DNA of 64,000 nt from Tubiluchus corallicola (Eukaryota; Priapulida; Priapulimorpha; Priapulimorphida; Tubiluchidae). The position numbers and the translations under genes are program-made. The notes beneath the pieces are model-generated. The model was not told the origin of the DNA. It ran no database searches and saw only the letters and a list, made by a program, of their open reading frames with translations. This document shows, piece by piece, positions 1 through 14,300 of the stretch; within the stretch, counting starts at the first letter, position 1, and each line of letters opens with the position of its first letter. The DNA lies in contig JAQGDQ010000042.1 of the NCBI GenBank assembly GCA_030141605.1, forward strand, positions 1 to 64,000, in the 5' to 3' direction.

Positions 1-113
1 AAGGCAAAATATGTATTCGCGTAAGTGAGAGGGAGAGAGAGATCACATCGAAGAATATGACGGTAAGATAACGTTTTTATGTGTAAAGGCAAAATATGTA
101 TGCGCGTAAGTGA

Positions 114-127
<14 letters not shown>
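1..127. repeat. Partial tandem duplication, about 85-bp period
   Basis: The first 42 bases (beginning AAGGCAAAATATGTA) recur almost unchanged at 86-127, with one visible substitution (TTCGCG versus TGCGCG). The first copy is cut by the window edge, so the array may extend to the left. The second copy runs into the GA microsatellite. Confidence 0.75.

Positions 128-202
<75 letters not shown>
112..202. repeat. (GA)n dinucleotide microsatellite
   Basis: An uninterrupted AG/GA run of about 90 bases. It creates an artificial Arg-Glu reading frame that should not be taken as a gene. Confidence 0.97.
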
Positions 203-206
<4 letters not shown>

Positions 207-3200
207 TCATCAAACTTTTTAAAAAAGATTTTGACTGCCTTCCAAGTAACCTTTCATCAACATTCAGTCAGACTTATCATTTCACGGTAGACTCATTCAT
301 TTTCGTAGCTGAGATTGTTTGAGCATGCGTATTCAGAAGCCGCTGCGCCAGCGACATGGTTTCTTCAACAGAATATTGTTGAAAAACGTGCGCTTACACC
401 ACATGTGACCAAATCGCAAATGTATAGCCACGAAACGATCGAAAGATTCTTTAGTTAACCAGAGGAGTCTTTTGTAAACGGTGTGTCACATGTAGGTTTA
501 AGTTAACCTGGGAAAATCAGTGAAGTCTTGAAAGTTTTGTGTAAACTTCCACATCGTAACGTAGAAAATTCGACATAGTTTGTTTCATCGCAACTTACAG
601 GAGTTGGTAAGACTACCACAATTTTTTAAATTAAATTATCGTATTTTGTTATCACCTTTTATATGTGGGCTATATGACGTGAAAAAAGTGTTTTATGAAA
701 ATATTTTTTTCTTGCTGTAACCTGTAAGTTAATAGAAAATGCGAACCTATTTTAGTTTTTCTTATTTTTATTCATAGAAATAGTAAATCATGCAACACCA
801 TGTTACAAATAAATTCCATGAATAAATTTCGAGTTTAAAATATTATATTTAATGAAAAGAAAAAGTCCACCAGACGAACTCTCTTGCGAAGATTAACAAG
901 ACTTACAAGATTAAGATATTAGCTATCTGTCAAAATAGCAATACATCGATAAATCAAAACCAATAAGTTTCCTGAAAAAGGCTTTAAACATTGAACAGCT
1001 TGCAATTTCCGGTAGTAAAGTGTTCCATATAGGTACAGCGAAAAGCAGAATTTGTGTATATTCAGTTTGGAAAATCTTGTTAAAAGCTCAAAACTATGTT
1101 CTTTTAATCCCGGACGTGGTGCAAAGGGAAAAAAGTCAGCAAAATTCAAGCCAACAAAGTGATTACACATTTTATTCGTCATCTTCAAGTCGAAAATAAT
1201 GCTTCATTCTTCCATTGACTGGATATTTAAAAATCTTAATCTATCCCTATCCGTCATCTATAGCTCACGTCAAATTACAATGAATAAATAAACGTTTAGA
1301 AATATAACGTTACGCATTCTCAGTGAGATCAATCAGCGCCTTTTGGTAAGGACTCCAGACTGATTCTAAGGTACATTTGCTGTGATGCATGAGTATTTGT
1401 ATAAATTACGATCGCCGGTTGTTTAACACAATTTGCACCGAAATAATGTTGCCCACCAACGATCACAACATATTTTGACATATCGGAAACCAATTACAAG
1501 TTAATTTTTTCTAATTCGGCGAAAATGTGTTTTAAAAAACCTTTACGAGATGGCAAATCTGACCGGCAGCCATTGGCTGACTCAACTCAAAATGAGTCGT
1601 CTTTGTGACTTGGCTTAAACGTAGTTTTATTGAAACTGTAACATCAGACAAACTAGGTTTGAAACAGTGATTTGATCGGATTTCCTGTCTAAACCCACTT
1701 GAATGGATTTCCTGTTTAAACGCATTTAAAACCTTCAACATGTTTTTCAAGAGAAGTTTTCGCAGTTCATTTTTAAGAAAAAGAACAAAGGACAATCACG
1801 TGATATATTATGAAGTCGGCTTTGGAGTGTTGCTTGCTTAATGGTTCTTTTATTCCAGTGGCCATGGGATAGAATTTGTGTATTCGCGCCGTTAGTGGAG
1901 CAACAATAACCCCAACGTAAGGTGCAAAACATAATCCATAATCCGTCGCCCATGTTCCATAAGGCGTATATCATAATCCACGATATACTCCTTATTCTGC
2001 GTAATTAGTAAAGCGTTTTGCCATAATCCATTTCGGCATGGACGATTATAATTGCAATATTACTGAAACGTCGTGCTTAGAAATTGCTTTTTCATGTTTG
2101 TGAGACCATTCTGAATGAATTCTTCTGATATAAATAAACTGCGCACTGTAAAAACCACAAACATGCTAATTATCGCATTAGCCATGATCCAAAACGCTTT
2201 ATGGCAAATGAAATTAATGGCCAAATTCATCTCGCAATAAGGCGCCTTATGAACCGCTCAAAACGACTTGAGGAACCTACCGTAGATTCCAACTGACGGC
2301 TTACGATAGGCAATCCGCAGTAGGTGCACGATGGCAAATGGAATATCTGTATGACAAAGACCATTAGTTAGCATGCGTTTATTTTTCATGAAGCGGCATT
2401 TTTTCCTCATGACTTACGCTTACGGATTATGTTCAACTCTGTGGAACACGGGTCTTATACTTAAACTTTCTCCAAGAATCAGTAAATATAAGGAACTTTA
2501 TCATTTATGATACCTCATTCGTTTTAACCATAAAATGTCCTGTGCTACATGACGAGCAACGACTCTGGAGAAAGTCCAGGGCATTTTGTTGTTTTTCCTG
2601 ATTTTTTGCGGCAGAAGCCAAATATCTGGTAAATGTCGAGGAACGAACACCCAAGACCTGCGGCGTTTCTCGTAATGCGGGTCCCACCAGAGCAAAAACA
2701 GATGCGAAAACACAGAGAGAATAAATAAATTTTAGGTTCACGTCTCTTTATTTTAAATATCAGTTGAAAGTAAACTTGCCATAATGGCTTTAGGCAAATA
2801 AAATGTATAGTAGAACTAAGGCAAAAGAAAATGTCAGGTTCAACTCAGATAACTAATTCCTCGGAGCTTTATTGAAAGCAAAATAAATAGTTTTTTAAAT
2901 GTAGAAATACATTTTTGCGTTGCAGGAATTAATTTGGACAAAGAATTAAGAAGCCGTGATAACCGAAAAACGGTCGAGCTTGTTAATTTATCTATCTGGA
3001 CGAAATAATAATAGAAAAAAAACCTAGATGGAAAATAAATCACTTAGTTATTAAAATAGTCAAGTAAACAATTTGGTATTATTAAGGAACAGTGTTTAGA
3101 AGAATTTTTCGTATTTGCTCTTTAAATATTTAAAGCTGCTGATTTGAATTTGTCTAAAAATTTGTCTTCGTTCTTGATTAGGGGAGGTCCTCGGTCAGTT

Positions 3201-5159
3201 ATAGGAGGACCTTTTGTTATTTTAGTTATTGAAAGTGAAAAGAGGTTTTTACGTTTTCTTTTGTTGTGTGAAATTATGATCAACAAGGTGTCGTAGTAGT
3301 CCGTTTTATTGCAGCTAAATAACCGGACAAAATTGGTAAATCAGAAGCTTAATTTTCCTCTAAAATTGCCACACAATTGATCTTACCAACCAATAACTTT
3401 TTGTATGCGAAATTTGCCTTGTACTAAAGTACGAAAGTAATCTTGCAAAAGATAGGATGAAAGTAATTTCTAGACGCACAAATCTATTCCCAAACCTATT
3501 CCCTAAGCTGGAATGGCCGTAAAACCAATGCCATTAGTCTCTGTCACCAATCGTTTTGCATTGTGACATGTATCCTGCATAATTCACACATGTCAGCTAT
3601 GTTAAGAATTACAATGAACACAATAATCGTACGAAAATCAAATCACGTCGTTTAAACAGCAATGTGCTTTTCCAGTCGACGCATAGAACGTTCCTAGGAC
3701 TTCACTTACAGCACATTCCTAGTAAAAGGTAGCGAAGTAATCATGTGTGATTTATTTACTTGGATCTCATTCGAGTTTCTTACCCATGCAGTATGCTGAT
3801 GATTATACATGGGTAGCAACTAGCATTGGTGAAATTGAGGTTCTAAAACAACATGCAACCAGCCGTCTGTGAAACTCAAACAATGACGCTTAAACAAAAC
3901 AATGCGCAATACAACGAGATTTGGATACGTCTTGGAAGAATTGACGTCTAACATAATGTCAATCATTTTCGTTGACTGCCCAATCAGCGTGCAAGTTATT
4001 TCGCATCCCTGCAGAGTTTAATTAATAAAGCAGGTATGTTCGGGACATTTAGCTACAGCTGCGTCTAATACTGTTATGAAAAATTAGTTATTTCATTAGT
4101 TAGCGGGATATTGGCCTGGCTCTAGGTTTTATGATTGTCAATTGAAATTGCAAGTGAATTAGCGGAAGTATATAGTTTTGTTTCGTTTATAGGAAGAAAT
4201 GGACAACGCTTATGTCTATGAATAGCTGATTAAACCATTTCGCAATCAAGAAAACACGCAGTTTAGTTTAGTTTATGGTTTTGCAAATTCGACAAAAACA
4301 ACTATTTGATTAACTTTAATTAAGAACAAAACAAAATGTTTTCTTTTCTGGCCAGTTTTTATAAACCTTAATGAGATCAAAATTAATTCAAATGTGGTCA
4401 AAACTTATATTATACATCAATGTAATTTTACACTATTTTTCTGGTTATAGGGACTTATGTGACTCGGGCATTCAATATAAGGGTCGTCTATGGATCGGAA
4501 CTATCAAATTTATTCCATTTCCGTAGCTTGACAAACGGAAAAATAGAAAAACTAAATAAATCTTGCAGACGAGCACATGGTCAGTTAATATAGAAAAATA
4601 CATCGCAGGCATGATGTTTGTGCCTTAATGTTTCGCGCGTAGAGACTTTATATTTTTGTTGCTCATTTATTGTAAAGCAAACTGGGTTAGTTTCTTTATT
4701 ATACTTATGTCTCTGTATTTTGTGGTGGTTTGAAACTTCGTCTTTACATTCTGTTTAAATTGAAAAGTCTTTTTTGGCTACCTGAAGAGTTAATTTCGTG
4801 TAAAAATAGCTGCTACTCTCCAAATTTGTGTTTGTGAAAAAGTGCAATAAGTTTATCTGCTGATTAGACATTAGTTGTGACTGTCATGATGTTTAGTTTA
4901 GTTTAGTTTAGCTTGGACAGTTGTTGTCCTGCGTGAGCTGTTGTCCCGAATGCTGCTGAGCGTGCTTACGTTATAGCGGGGGCGGAGCGATAGACCAATA
5001 CGTTTGACGTCAATTGTAAACTTGAAAGTTTACTAGGCACTGAAGCTGACATACCACGCATTAAAATATTGGCTTTGGCTGCATATTCTAAGCTCACAAA
5101 CATTTTATAAAATCCGAGTCTTAGCTTAGAAACTAACTATATATTCTGTTATCACGTGT
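203..5159. other. No gene recognised; AT-rich intergenic DNA
   Basis: I see no exon with family-like sequence and no convincing RNA gene. A minus-strand open frame at 2505-2741 reads like a signal peptide but has no ATG and a stop just upstream. A small hairpin lies at about 3183-3214 (AGGTCCTC ... GAGGACCT), followed by T-rich sequence. A short (GTTTA)n run occurs near 4890-4912. Confidence 0.6.
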
Positions 5160-5475
5160 AGAACCTGTGTACTTCTATAATTCTGTATTGTGGACAGTCA
5201 AAGTTACCCAGAAGAATGAAATCAATGCTTTCCAAAGACGTCTGTACAGAAGGATTTAACAAAGGAGAAGGAATGGAGTGAGGTCATACAAAAGCGTCGA
5301 CTTAGATGGATTGGACACGTCATCAGATTACCACAGGATTCTCCACTTACTAGCATTACATAAAATAATAATACCCGGGGAGAAACAAAGAGGAGGGCAG
5401 CAGCGTGAATACTTCGCACGTGGCAGCAGGTCGGGGAACATGGCATCAAATTATGAGCGGTGCTGTGATGCATAA
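5160..5475 (+). mobile_element. Decayed non-LTR retrotransposon fragment, reverse transcriptase C-terminal tail
   Basis: Translating the plus strand in shifting frames gives NEINAFQRRLYRRI, then WSEVIQKRRLRWIGHVIRL, then PGEKQRGGQQ. This order is familiar from the C-terminal tail of many RTE- and related LINE reverse transcriptases. At least one stop and frame changes interrupt it, so it is a dead fragment. The LINE clade is not certain. Confidence 0.6.
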
Positions 5476-8400
5476 AGGAAGCATCTAAGATGAGATATTT
5501 ATTATACACAATGTAAATTATGTAGTTAAGTATGTCTTCTTTAAATTTGATTGGTATTAATGTTTTAGGTTTCAATTGAAAAGCATAATTGTAAAAATTA
5601 ACTTTACTCTTTGCTTTACTTTACCTTACTTTAGCTTTTCGACTCTGCATAAAACGGTAAACACTTTTAACCTTGAAATTTAGCGGATTTAACGATCTGT
5701 TGAATTCTGACAGAAATTCGTCAGGTTGATCAGGTCTGAAGGATTAAATCGTTTCACATCGTTTACTGAGTAATGTAATTTAATAAACTACTCCAAAATT
5801 AAATACGCATTTACTGATACTAATTGATTTCAAAAATCAGAAACAACCTAATTCCTAGACGGGAATTAATTTTGCTGGTCATTTACATTGGTCAAGTCTT
5901 CGAGTGAGAATGAAGAACAGCCCCGGGTATGTTATTCAGGATATAGGCGTCTCAATTCCCAAATCCAGTTTAATTTCGTGCTTTCCGAATTCGGGATCAA
6001 GGTTTGTCTTTTACGCCAAGATCGGAATTGTAAAATGAAAATTATTCGTCATGCACTCGTATTAGGCGCAACATTTACAATGTAAGCTTTTGGCAGGTTA
6101 AAATTCATTAACATACTGTTTTTAAAAAAACTTCGATTGGTGATTTCGAATAGCAGTATTATGTTATTAGGGTTATACAATAGGTAATATATAATAAGTA
6201 AAACTAAAAAAGATTGGTAAACATTTGGGTTTGACCTAGATTAGCTTGAAAGACGTGAAAGTCAACATTAGATCACACCAATTAGTGAAGCTGCGTGACG
6301 TCACAGACGACTACTGTGTTTTTTACTGTGTACTAATCTCGAAATCCCGCGATAACAGCAGTTGTGGGGTCCCGGGACTGACTGTGGCCATTTTGGGAAT
6401 TGAAAAATAAGTCCTGAGTACCAGGGTTCCATGAATCGCGATCGCGGATTTGAGACCTCTAAAAAGGGTATTTACCGACCAATACTTCTAATTTCGTTAC
6501 TCGACTCTGTTATTTTATCAAAATGTCTCAGTATCTGTACCGTGTATGTTTATTTCACAAATTGCGAATTGTGACTTTTGAGAGCACCTTAACCTTCAGT
6601 TTTAAGCTTTCATTGCTTTAATTAGAGGAACCCATGTGAAAAAGATGCTAACAATTATTTACGAGTCGTGCAGTTCTATATTAAGCAAACTTTAAAAGAG
6701 CTGTTAACCGAAAGGTTGCAGCCAGGCTAGATGAGATTACCAGCAGCGCACTGAAATTACTTGTTATAAATCTGGATGATTAAATTCTTTGTTTTGCGGA
6801 ACGAAAAGTCTGCAAGATAAGGTGGACTGTTTATTTGCTAGGCGCATGGTCATGTTTACATTGTACACAGCCGCCTTTCTAGTTTGGTTCAACGTTTTTA
6901 CAAAATTACCATTCTATTACCACCTTCATTGCCATTTTTCTTTCCGGAATCATCGTGGCTTCATCATGTACTTTTACTGCTTCTGCAAACCGATACAATA
7001 TTACGTTAGTTCACTGAAGCGTAAGTGAAAATTTAGGCTAATTTCGCAAATAATCATTTTGCAAATTTTGCAAGAACAGCACTATTTAGTCTACAGTAAC
7101 ATGTGACAAATCTCAGAAGCGCTGTTACAGGCGTAATTCTGAATGTTTGCAGTTTATTGTTCTATGATTATATTATTCACGACTATTTTGCATAACAACA
7201 CCTTGTGGAAGAATATGTGCAGAGATCTTAATTTGTGGAACTCCGTGAGCAATTTGGAAATATAGGTAAAATACGACTGTCATATTTCCAAAGCGCCCAC
7301 AATTCTTTGTTGACACGAAAATGTAAATGTTCTAGAAGAGCAGTCAAGCTATTACAAAATTCAACTCAGCATTCAAACAGTGATTTGTTGAGCAAATTAT
7401 TTTGCTTTAGAAGACTTCAAAATTTTTTATATTTTCAATAACCCTTTAATGCGCAGTATGGCTGGTTAAGGTGTAAAAAATTTGCACAAGCAATTTTCTC
7501 GTGAGAGATTCTGTTTAGATAGCTAAATAGTAACCATGTTTTGTATGAATTAAGTGTACGAATTCTCAATTAACCTAAGAAAGAAGCTAATAAAGGCTTA
7601 TCATCGTCATCATCTATTCTATTTGATTTTATTTTATTTTATTTTATTTTATTCTGTTCTATTCCATTCTATACTGTTCTCTGAACCAACATCCTAAAGA
7701 AATGATCTAGAAAACACCATAAAAATCGACAATATGACTTTCCGATAATAATTGTATAAACAATAAAATCATAGTTACAGTTGTATTTCTGTGCCTGATG
7801 ATTGACATCTAGGACGCGCAAATTGAAAGACTTCAGTGAAAGTTGTTGACCATGGACACTGTCTTGATTTACACGACATTTACGAGTTGAAGTAGGCTTA
7901 TCTCTCTGTTGAGATAAGAAAGAATCTTTTGAAAATTTCTCAAACACTTCCATCACCAAACCGTCACTTTAAAGACAAACTCAATAAAGCAGTGGATGGC
8001 AATAAATCCTGTCGTCAGCGCCCAAAGACAAGTCAATAAAGAGAAGTAAAAGTGCTGATAGTTTGAGATAATTATGTGGTGCTGCTGTTGTTTAATACAA
8101 GTACAATAGATAGCCTTAATAAAAGATTTTTAAACTGCATAAAATTGTTAATCATGTGCACTTTTTATAAATTTTTTGGTAGTATAATCTGATTGTTTAA
8201 CAAACATTTAGTTCAATGATTGTAAAATATACAAATTATGCACGTGGTAGTCCTCCAATTGGCTGGTAATGTGTACCGCTAGAGGCCTATTCTTTATTTT
8301 GGCTAAGCTTTGCTGCATACTTTGTACGTATAATAGTGTATTCTTTATCTTACTGCTTATAGTGTTTTTGCATATCCATCAGTGTACATATAGTGTATTA

Positions 8401-8547
8401 ATAGGTAGACATGCGTATAGATAAACACAGCTTTTATGGTAACAGAATCGAAGTGGAGTTATCGGTTTAGCCTGTTTAAAGCGCTTAGGCTTTAAATGAA
8501 GATTTTAAATTTACAAGGAGAGTGTGGTAGCCAGGTGATATCAACTA
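5476..8547. other. No gene recognised
   Basis: Only short unremarkable frames are present. A small (TTTTA)n pentanucleotide run lies at about 7624-7662, just after a sequence resembling a LINE 3' tail (AATAAAGGCTTATCATCGTC). Confidence 0.5.
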
Positions 8548-8750
8548 TTAAGTGGCGTTTGGAATGCGTATGCGTTATACAGATGCGGAATAAATAAAAT
8601 CGGTTTATGTTGTTTTCAATGCACCCGTTTATCAGACCTGCGTTATGCGCTATTTTTTTGCAGGAATTTCCTATTGATTTTTTATACGCAGCTATTCCGA
8701 AGGTGGATAACGCATAACGCATTCCGGATGCCAGGTAAAGGCCACTTTAA
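8548..8750 (-). mobile_element. TTAA-bounded MITE, family B copy 1
   Basis: The element is bounded by TTAA at 8548-8551 and 8747-8750. Its ends are inverted: GTGGCGTTTGGAATGCG near the left and, on the other strand at the right, AGTGGCCTTTAC followed by GGAATGCGTTATGCG. It has no coding capacity. A second, inverted copy at about 44258-44489 aligns along most of its length, for example around AAACGGGTGCA. TTAA flanks suggest mobilisation by a piggyBac-type transposase, which is an inference. Confidence 0.6.
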
Positions 8751-9689
8751 CGAGACTATCCTAAGTGTCTCCAAAGTTTTTAGAGTTTATTTAAAGACGA
8801 GTTATTGTGAACACGTTCATGTCGATAAATCACGATTCAGTAATCACATTCATTGTCTGGCTTCTCATCAAACACATTTGTCACGAAGTCTGAGTGTGTC
8901 AACTGTTGCAGAGTCCGTAATCATTCATTGTAATAAAGACATGTAATAATAAAAGTGACATTAACAGAATTAGTAAATCGTCCCATAAAGTAGAAGTATT
9001 GTATGAGAAATATTACATAGACAGGTGTGGTAAACTTGCCAGGAAATAATGTGTGCTTGAGTTAATTTTAATGTAAAATGGGAATAAGCTTAAACAACTG
9101 CAGATTCAACAACTTAGCAATGTTGGAAAAATGCATCCCTACGTAGCAAAATATAAGTCTTTGGACTACGTGTGATTAAAGTTACATAGCGACTACGTAA
9201 AAATCTCTGTAATGTTTATTATTTGGCTTGTTGTCAGCTGCAGAACAGAATTTGTACTTTACTGTGACCTACGCCTACTGAATCTTGCCGCATTAAACTT
9301 AATCCGTAAATATACTAATTTAGCTTGTCGTTTTCGTTCTGGGTAGACAATTAATGATGCGCTCGCTGTATAGAAGCCCCGTAATTATATTACCCTAACA
9401 TTAACCTACATCACACAGTACAAAACTGACGCGTCGTTGCTGCATGGTTTCTTGACAAGGATTCTTTCTCTGTGACAAATAGCTAAATTAGGTAACAAGA
9501 AGAATGCTATATTTGTTACGACATGCTTATTCAAATAAGGAGTCGCTTCTTTACCTATCAGGTGCCTCAGTCTCTCACTCTAAGAAAAGTTCCCGCACGC
9601 CTCTGCATTTAGCTACAGTCGGCTACATATGTCCGGCCTTAAGCTAACAATTTGTGCTGGTACTGAGTCAAGCGCCGCTGGGATCACTT
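8751..9689. other. No gene recognised
   Basis: AT-rich DNA between two transposon insertions. No coding or RNA feature could be supported. Confidence 0.5.
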
Positions 9690-9745
9690 TTCAATTCATT
9701 TCATTTCAAATTTATTTGTCTCGTACAATTCAACAGAAAATTTGT
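9690..9745 (-). repeat. Retroposon 3'-tail-like sequence, minus strand
   Basis: Read on the minus strand this gives AATAAATTTGAAATGAAATG followed by AATTG. That tail style also occurs on the plus strand near 17400-17440 and 24775-24810. It abuts the left end of a TTAA-bounded element. No reverse transcriptase remnant is visible next to it. Confidence 0.4.
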
Positions 9746-10354
9746 TTAAAGCAAAACAGGACTCAATCTTAAACTGTAGGGCAAAACAATCTACTCTTTA
9801 AAATATTGAAAGGAAACATACTATTTTTTCAAAAATGACTTACGTGAAAGAATTATTACCACACAAACACAATTTCAAGTTTGGGCCGCTAGTTCTTCGC
9901 TGTTACATGCATTTCGCCATTTGCTAGTTAGACGGGCACTGGCGCTTGCATTTCGGAAACGCATTGCACGAAAAACAGGTGCTGTACCTCTCAGTTTAGA
10001 TGTGTTAGTTTGTGACGAACTACACAGGTTCAACAGCTTATGCGTGAGCACAGCGTGAATTTTTATCTTAAAACTTGTGTAATTTTAGTACAACGCACTG
10101 AATATGTTACAGTAGCACAGTATTTCAGTTTTCGCTTTCGCAAATACCTGCAATACGCTCTTTGAATGTGTTTGTTATTGAAAATTATGTTTGATGCCAT
10201 GAATAAGTGAGCTCACCTGCCGTTAATTAAGTTTTTAATCTATAATTTAATTATCAGAAACGCTTTTGTAGTATTAATTGTGTTAAAATGCATGTTTTTA
10301 CCGGTTTTGAAAATGTGGTAGTACATTATGAAAAATCATAATGTCAACCTTTAA
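9746..10354 (+). mobile_element. TTAA-bounded non-autonomous element, family A copy 1
   Basis: The internal part is 601 bp between TTAA sites at 9746-9749 and 10351-10354. It aligns along its whole length with copies at 19581-20879 (same orientation, interrupted) and 34459-35077 (opposite orientation). The left end reads AGCAAAACAGGACTC, and the family shows short imperfect inverted ends (about AGGAARACMRGA). No transposase frame is present, so it would depend on a transposase supplied elsewhere. Confidence 0.75.
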
Positions 10355-11223
10355 ATATGGTTAGATCGCCTTAGAAAATAAACAGAAAGAGGCGGGGCGG
10401 TGAAAGACCATTGGAGAGAGACTTTTGATTAGAAGATACATTTTCTCATAAGGAAATTATTCAACTATTCAAGAAAAAATATTATAAGTAAGGATTAAAA
10501 ATAAACATTAAGTACTATCAACTGTTGTTCGTCATAAGATTCTTCCTAGTAATACACTGTTTTGGCAAACTCTTCTTACCATTCCCAAATAAAATAAAAA
10601 AATGTCCATTTTCGGTTGATTCATTGGCGTGTTTGTGCTGACTACCAAGGGGCTTAGAACATTAACGTTGTCTGCCGGGCAACAAACCCAATTATAGCCG
10701 GTTATATGATAGACCAACCTTTTCGGGATTATAAAATTAATGTAGGTCAGGCTACTAGATTCTTTAACTTTTTTGTTGGAGAGAAAATAACAAGAACAAT
10801 TACTTTTGGTTTATCTCGAATAATCGTAAATTCTTAGAACTTGGAAGTTGAATTGAAGAACTAATGTGCTTGAATCCGCATGTCCTATTTGTTCATTTTT
10901 TGAGAGTTAATGATTTTCATAAGATAATCACGGGTAGAGCTTACCATTGTTTGAAAGCCGTTTCTTTGTAAAAATCATACTACGCATTACTTGGACACCT
11001 TAATTTATTCATTAGATGAAAGAAACCACGTAATGTAACAATGTATAGGGCAGCTTAGTTTAAAAGGCCGGATCCATTTCATGGATGTATTTAAGGCTCA
11101 TTTTAGGAAAGTAGAAAAAGGACTCCGTTACGGTCTGGGTAATGGTACGTAGTGTCTTCAAACATATTTTCAACGTTCTAAGATGAAAACTGTCACGTGA
11201 TAGCTTTCAAAGATAAATGTGAC
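10355..11223. other. No gene recognised
   Basis: No supported gene or RNA. Short frames here have no family-like sequence. Confidence 0.5.
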
Positions 11224-11237
11224 ATTACTACCGAAAC

Positions 11238-11352
11238 TGCCACTACCACCGCCAACAACAACAGCAACAGCAACAACAACAGCGACAACAACAAGCAACA
11301 GAAACAGCAGCAGCAACAACAAGAACAAGAACAACAACAGCAACAACTGCCA
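11238..11352. repeat. Impure CAA/CAG triplet repeat
   Basis: A run dominated by CAA, CAG and occasional GAA triplets. Its complement is read as a Leu/Val-rich open frame, which is an artefact of the repeat. Confidence 0.9.
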
Positions 11353-14300
11353 CAGCATGACTGAGTTTTAAGAATCCCGCACGTCTTTCCGAAAGCGCAA
11401 CAGTACGCAACTCTGTGACTTATTCAGAACGAACTCTCAATGAACTCTGGTCGCGAGTCCCATGGCGTCTTTTCCTAATTTCTATAACGAAATTCCTAAA
11501 AATGGTTTGTCAATATTAGGTTGAGTTTATTTCATCACTGAGGATATTTGCAAACAGTGAGAGATTGTTTTTAATACCTTGTTTACCGTCGCCATGGGAT
11601 ACGCTGTTTTTCGCATGTCAAGCAGGAATAACTGATGGTTTCGGTTATTGCTGTCAGTCCCGTTCGGAAGGGGTACTGATAAATTATGAAAAAGGTGCTG
11701 ATAAGCTTCATCTGTCTAGCTTTAGTTGAAAATCAGGTTTTATTATACATGTAATTCAGCTATTTTTCGACTATAAATCGTGCTGCTTTCAATAAAAAGT
11801 ATTATGAGCAATACTCGCGCATTATTGATCGTTGATAGGTGCTTGTTGGGATGTTTTACAGTGATGAGGCATACTACACAAGCGAACTCGAATACGTTCA
11901 GCAGAATCGGAAAAGCCTTTAATTTAGTCAATGTTAGACTAAAGAAGGCAGTTTTGATTTTGGGCCGCATCGCAAGATTGGTCATGTGACTGCTTCTATT
12001 GTCAAATCACAATGCACAATTAATGCCAACTTTGATTACGGCTTTTTCTAATATATGTTTTAATGATTCATTTTGCTCACGTAAAATGTACAGTTAATTG
12101 ACTATAATTCTACCTAATTCAAGCTAATACACTATAGGAATGGGTAACCAGAAAAATACCTATAGTCGAAAAGGACACTACCAAAATGTCACATCGAGAA
12201 TAATCAATAATTATAATGTCTTTTATAATTATTATAACGACTACTATAATTATAATTATAATAACTACTACGACTCTCACGTATTACAACGTAATCAGTA
12301 ACTCTGCTGTGGCGAATCTCGCTTTTTGGAAAACTCTTTCCGCACAGACAGTGTGACGTCTTCATTTATCTCTAATTAGAATTACTTAAACGGAAACATT
12401 TTACAAACTTTCTCTTTCGTTTTGCGAGTAGCGGTTGCCTTCACTTGTTTGTGAAATCATTCTCACAGTCATTAAGCACAAACAATTACACTCTTTGGCA
12501 AGCGTTTTATGACTAACAATACAAAAGTGTGGAATGCCATTTGTATTAGTAGTAATAAATGTTCAACAATATTCAAAAAAGCTAAACTTCGTTCTACTAG
12601 TAACTTTAACAGCAATAATGCCAACAAATTTAAACGTATCAATACCACATACCATAAGGCTTCTTACTCACTATGTAATTGCACATGGTACTGTAGGGCC
12701 AAAACACCAGATTTAGTAGAGAGATTGAAATATGCACTAGGATTGATCAATTTATATCTTCGACTTAATTTTCTTTTTGAAATAGGTCGAACAGTGTTTA
12801 AGAAAACTTGATGACCCTACGTGATGTATTAATAGTAAACGAATTATTTTAACGACGTCATTTACCAACAGGACAGTAAATTGGTTTTTGCAAATAAAAA
12901 CACGTCGTTCTTGCATAAACGCAGTTTTGTGTAAATGGCTTTCCGCTATAGTGAAATATGAGATAAAAATTGAACGCAGTGAACCGTCAAACTCATTTGA
13001 ATAACATGGCGGACCGTAACAGAATGCAGGAAAAGTAGTAAATTCAACACTGGGATTAACTCACCGTGAAAAATAGCATTTTATATCCTGAAACAAGATT
13101 AGTTATTGCAATTTTGCTCTGGCACGCCAAGCTATAGTTTCATGAGTAAAAGTGTGTGGTGTCAAATACTTCTGTGCCGAGTACCGGTACGAATAGATCC
13201 GATCCACGCCGAATCGTAAAAGCGGCGACTGTTTTTTATTGCATCACTTGATGAAACTGTTAGCGGGATCGTTTATTCAGAACTCGGGTACTGCGCTAAT
13301 AAATCAAGTTATAGTGATTTAACGCCCAAGTGTACATTTTTCGTAATGTGACGGCGAAGTTTTTCTGCATTTCGCAATTAAAGGCGCTGGCTTTGTACAA
13401 GTCGGCGCCTCACATTTTTCCAGCAATGTTCAATTATACGTCTTTTTGAGGGTAATATAATCTTATTGATTTCGACTTTGCTATTAACGTCTTCAATTCT
13501 GTCTCAATCTTGAATAAAAACGAAACGACTAAACCAAATGACTGTAATAAAGAGGAAGGCTTGGCACTATAATTTTTGCTAGATTTACACTTGTATTGTG
13601 AAAGAAAATTAACGTTTTTTGCTTTTAAAACCATTTATGTGTGAAGCCAACGTTTTTTTAAGAGTATAAAATGTAGTACAAATTAAAAATACAGTTGCCA
13701 GATATATTGTCAAATATCTTCATGTTTGTACTGTTGTTATAGTAGATATTTTAACTAACTATATAGGCGATCGTTAGGCGGAAACAAGTTTAGATAACAT
13801 TGGGTAAAGTTTGAAAAAATGATCAGAGCATGCGTAGAAGACTCTTCGCCAACTAAGCAAAAGTATAAATTGCTTTATATTGTCAACATGAATCAGTAGT
13901 GTGCTTTTGGTGAATCAGTGGCGTCTGTGGCGCCTGGAACGGCAATGCAACGCCGTTTTACCAGGAGGGATGAACATTTTAAATGACTAAGAATTCTTTT
14001 CCAATTTGCTAAGCGTTTCAAACAGGTTTAACGTAGTTAAGTGTAATACTAAGTGCTATAACTTTGCATGGAAAGTTCTTTAGGATATACCTTAAATTTT
14101 CCTTTTCTTCCCCTTTAAATCTTTTGAAAGAACACAAGATGTTTTTCTAAACTAGTAAACCTGACTAACTTGGATAAGTTTCAGTTTAATTAAATAGTTC
14201 ACTTATTTTGCGCTTTTAAATAAGTTACATTTTTCTATTGTGCTCTTTTCTGGCATTGCTACAGAGAAAGGGATTAGAAAAACACGATTGCTGTCACGAT

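Noticed and set aside
2505-2741. Minus-strand frame NLKFIYSLCVFASVFALVG with a signal-peptide look and cysteines downstream
   Set aside because: The frame opens with GTG, has a TAA three codons upstream, no ATG before residue 60 or so and no acceptor-like sequence. It could not be supported as an exon.
13933-13967. Hairpin CCTGGAACGGC / GCCGTTTTACCAGG
   Set aside because: Stem interrupted by an asymmetric bulge and no repeat or gene context; likely chance.
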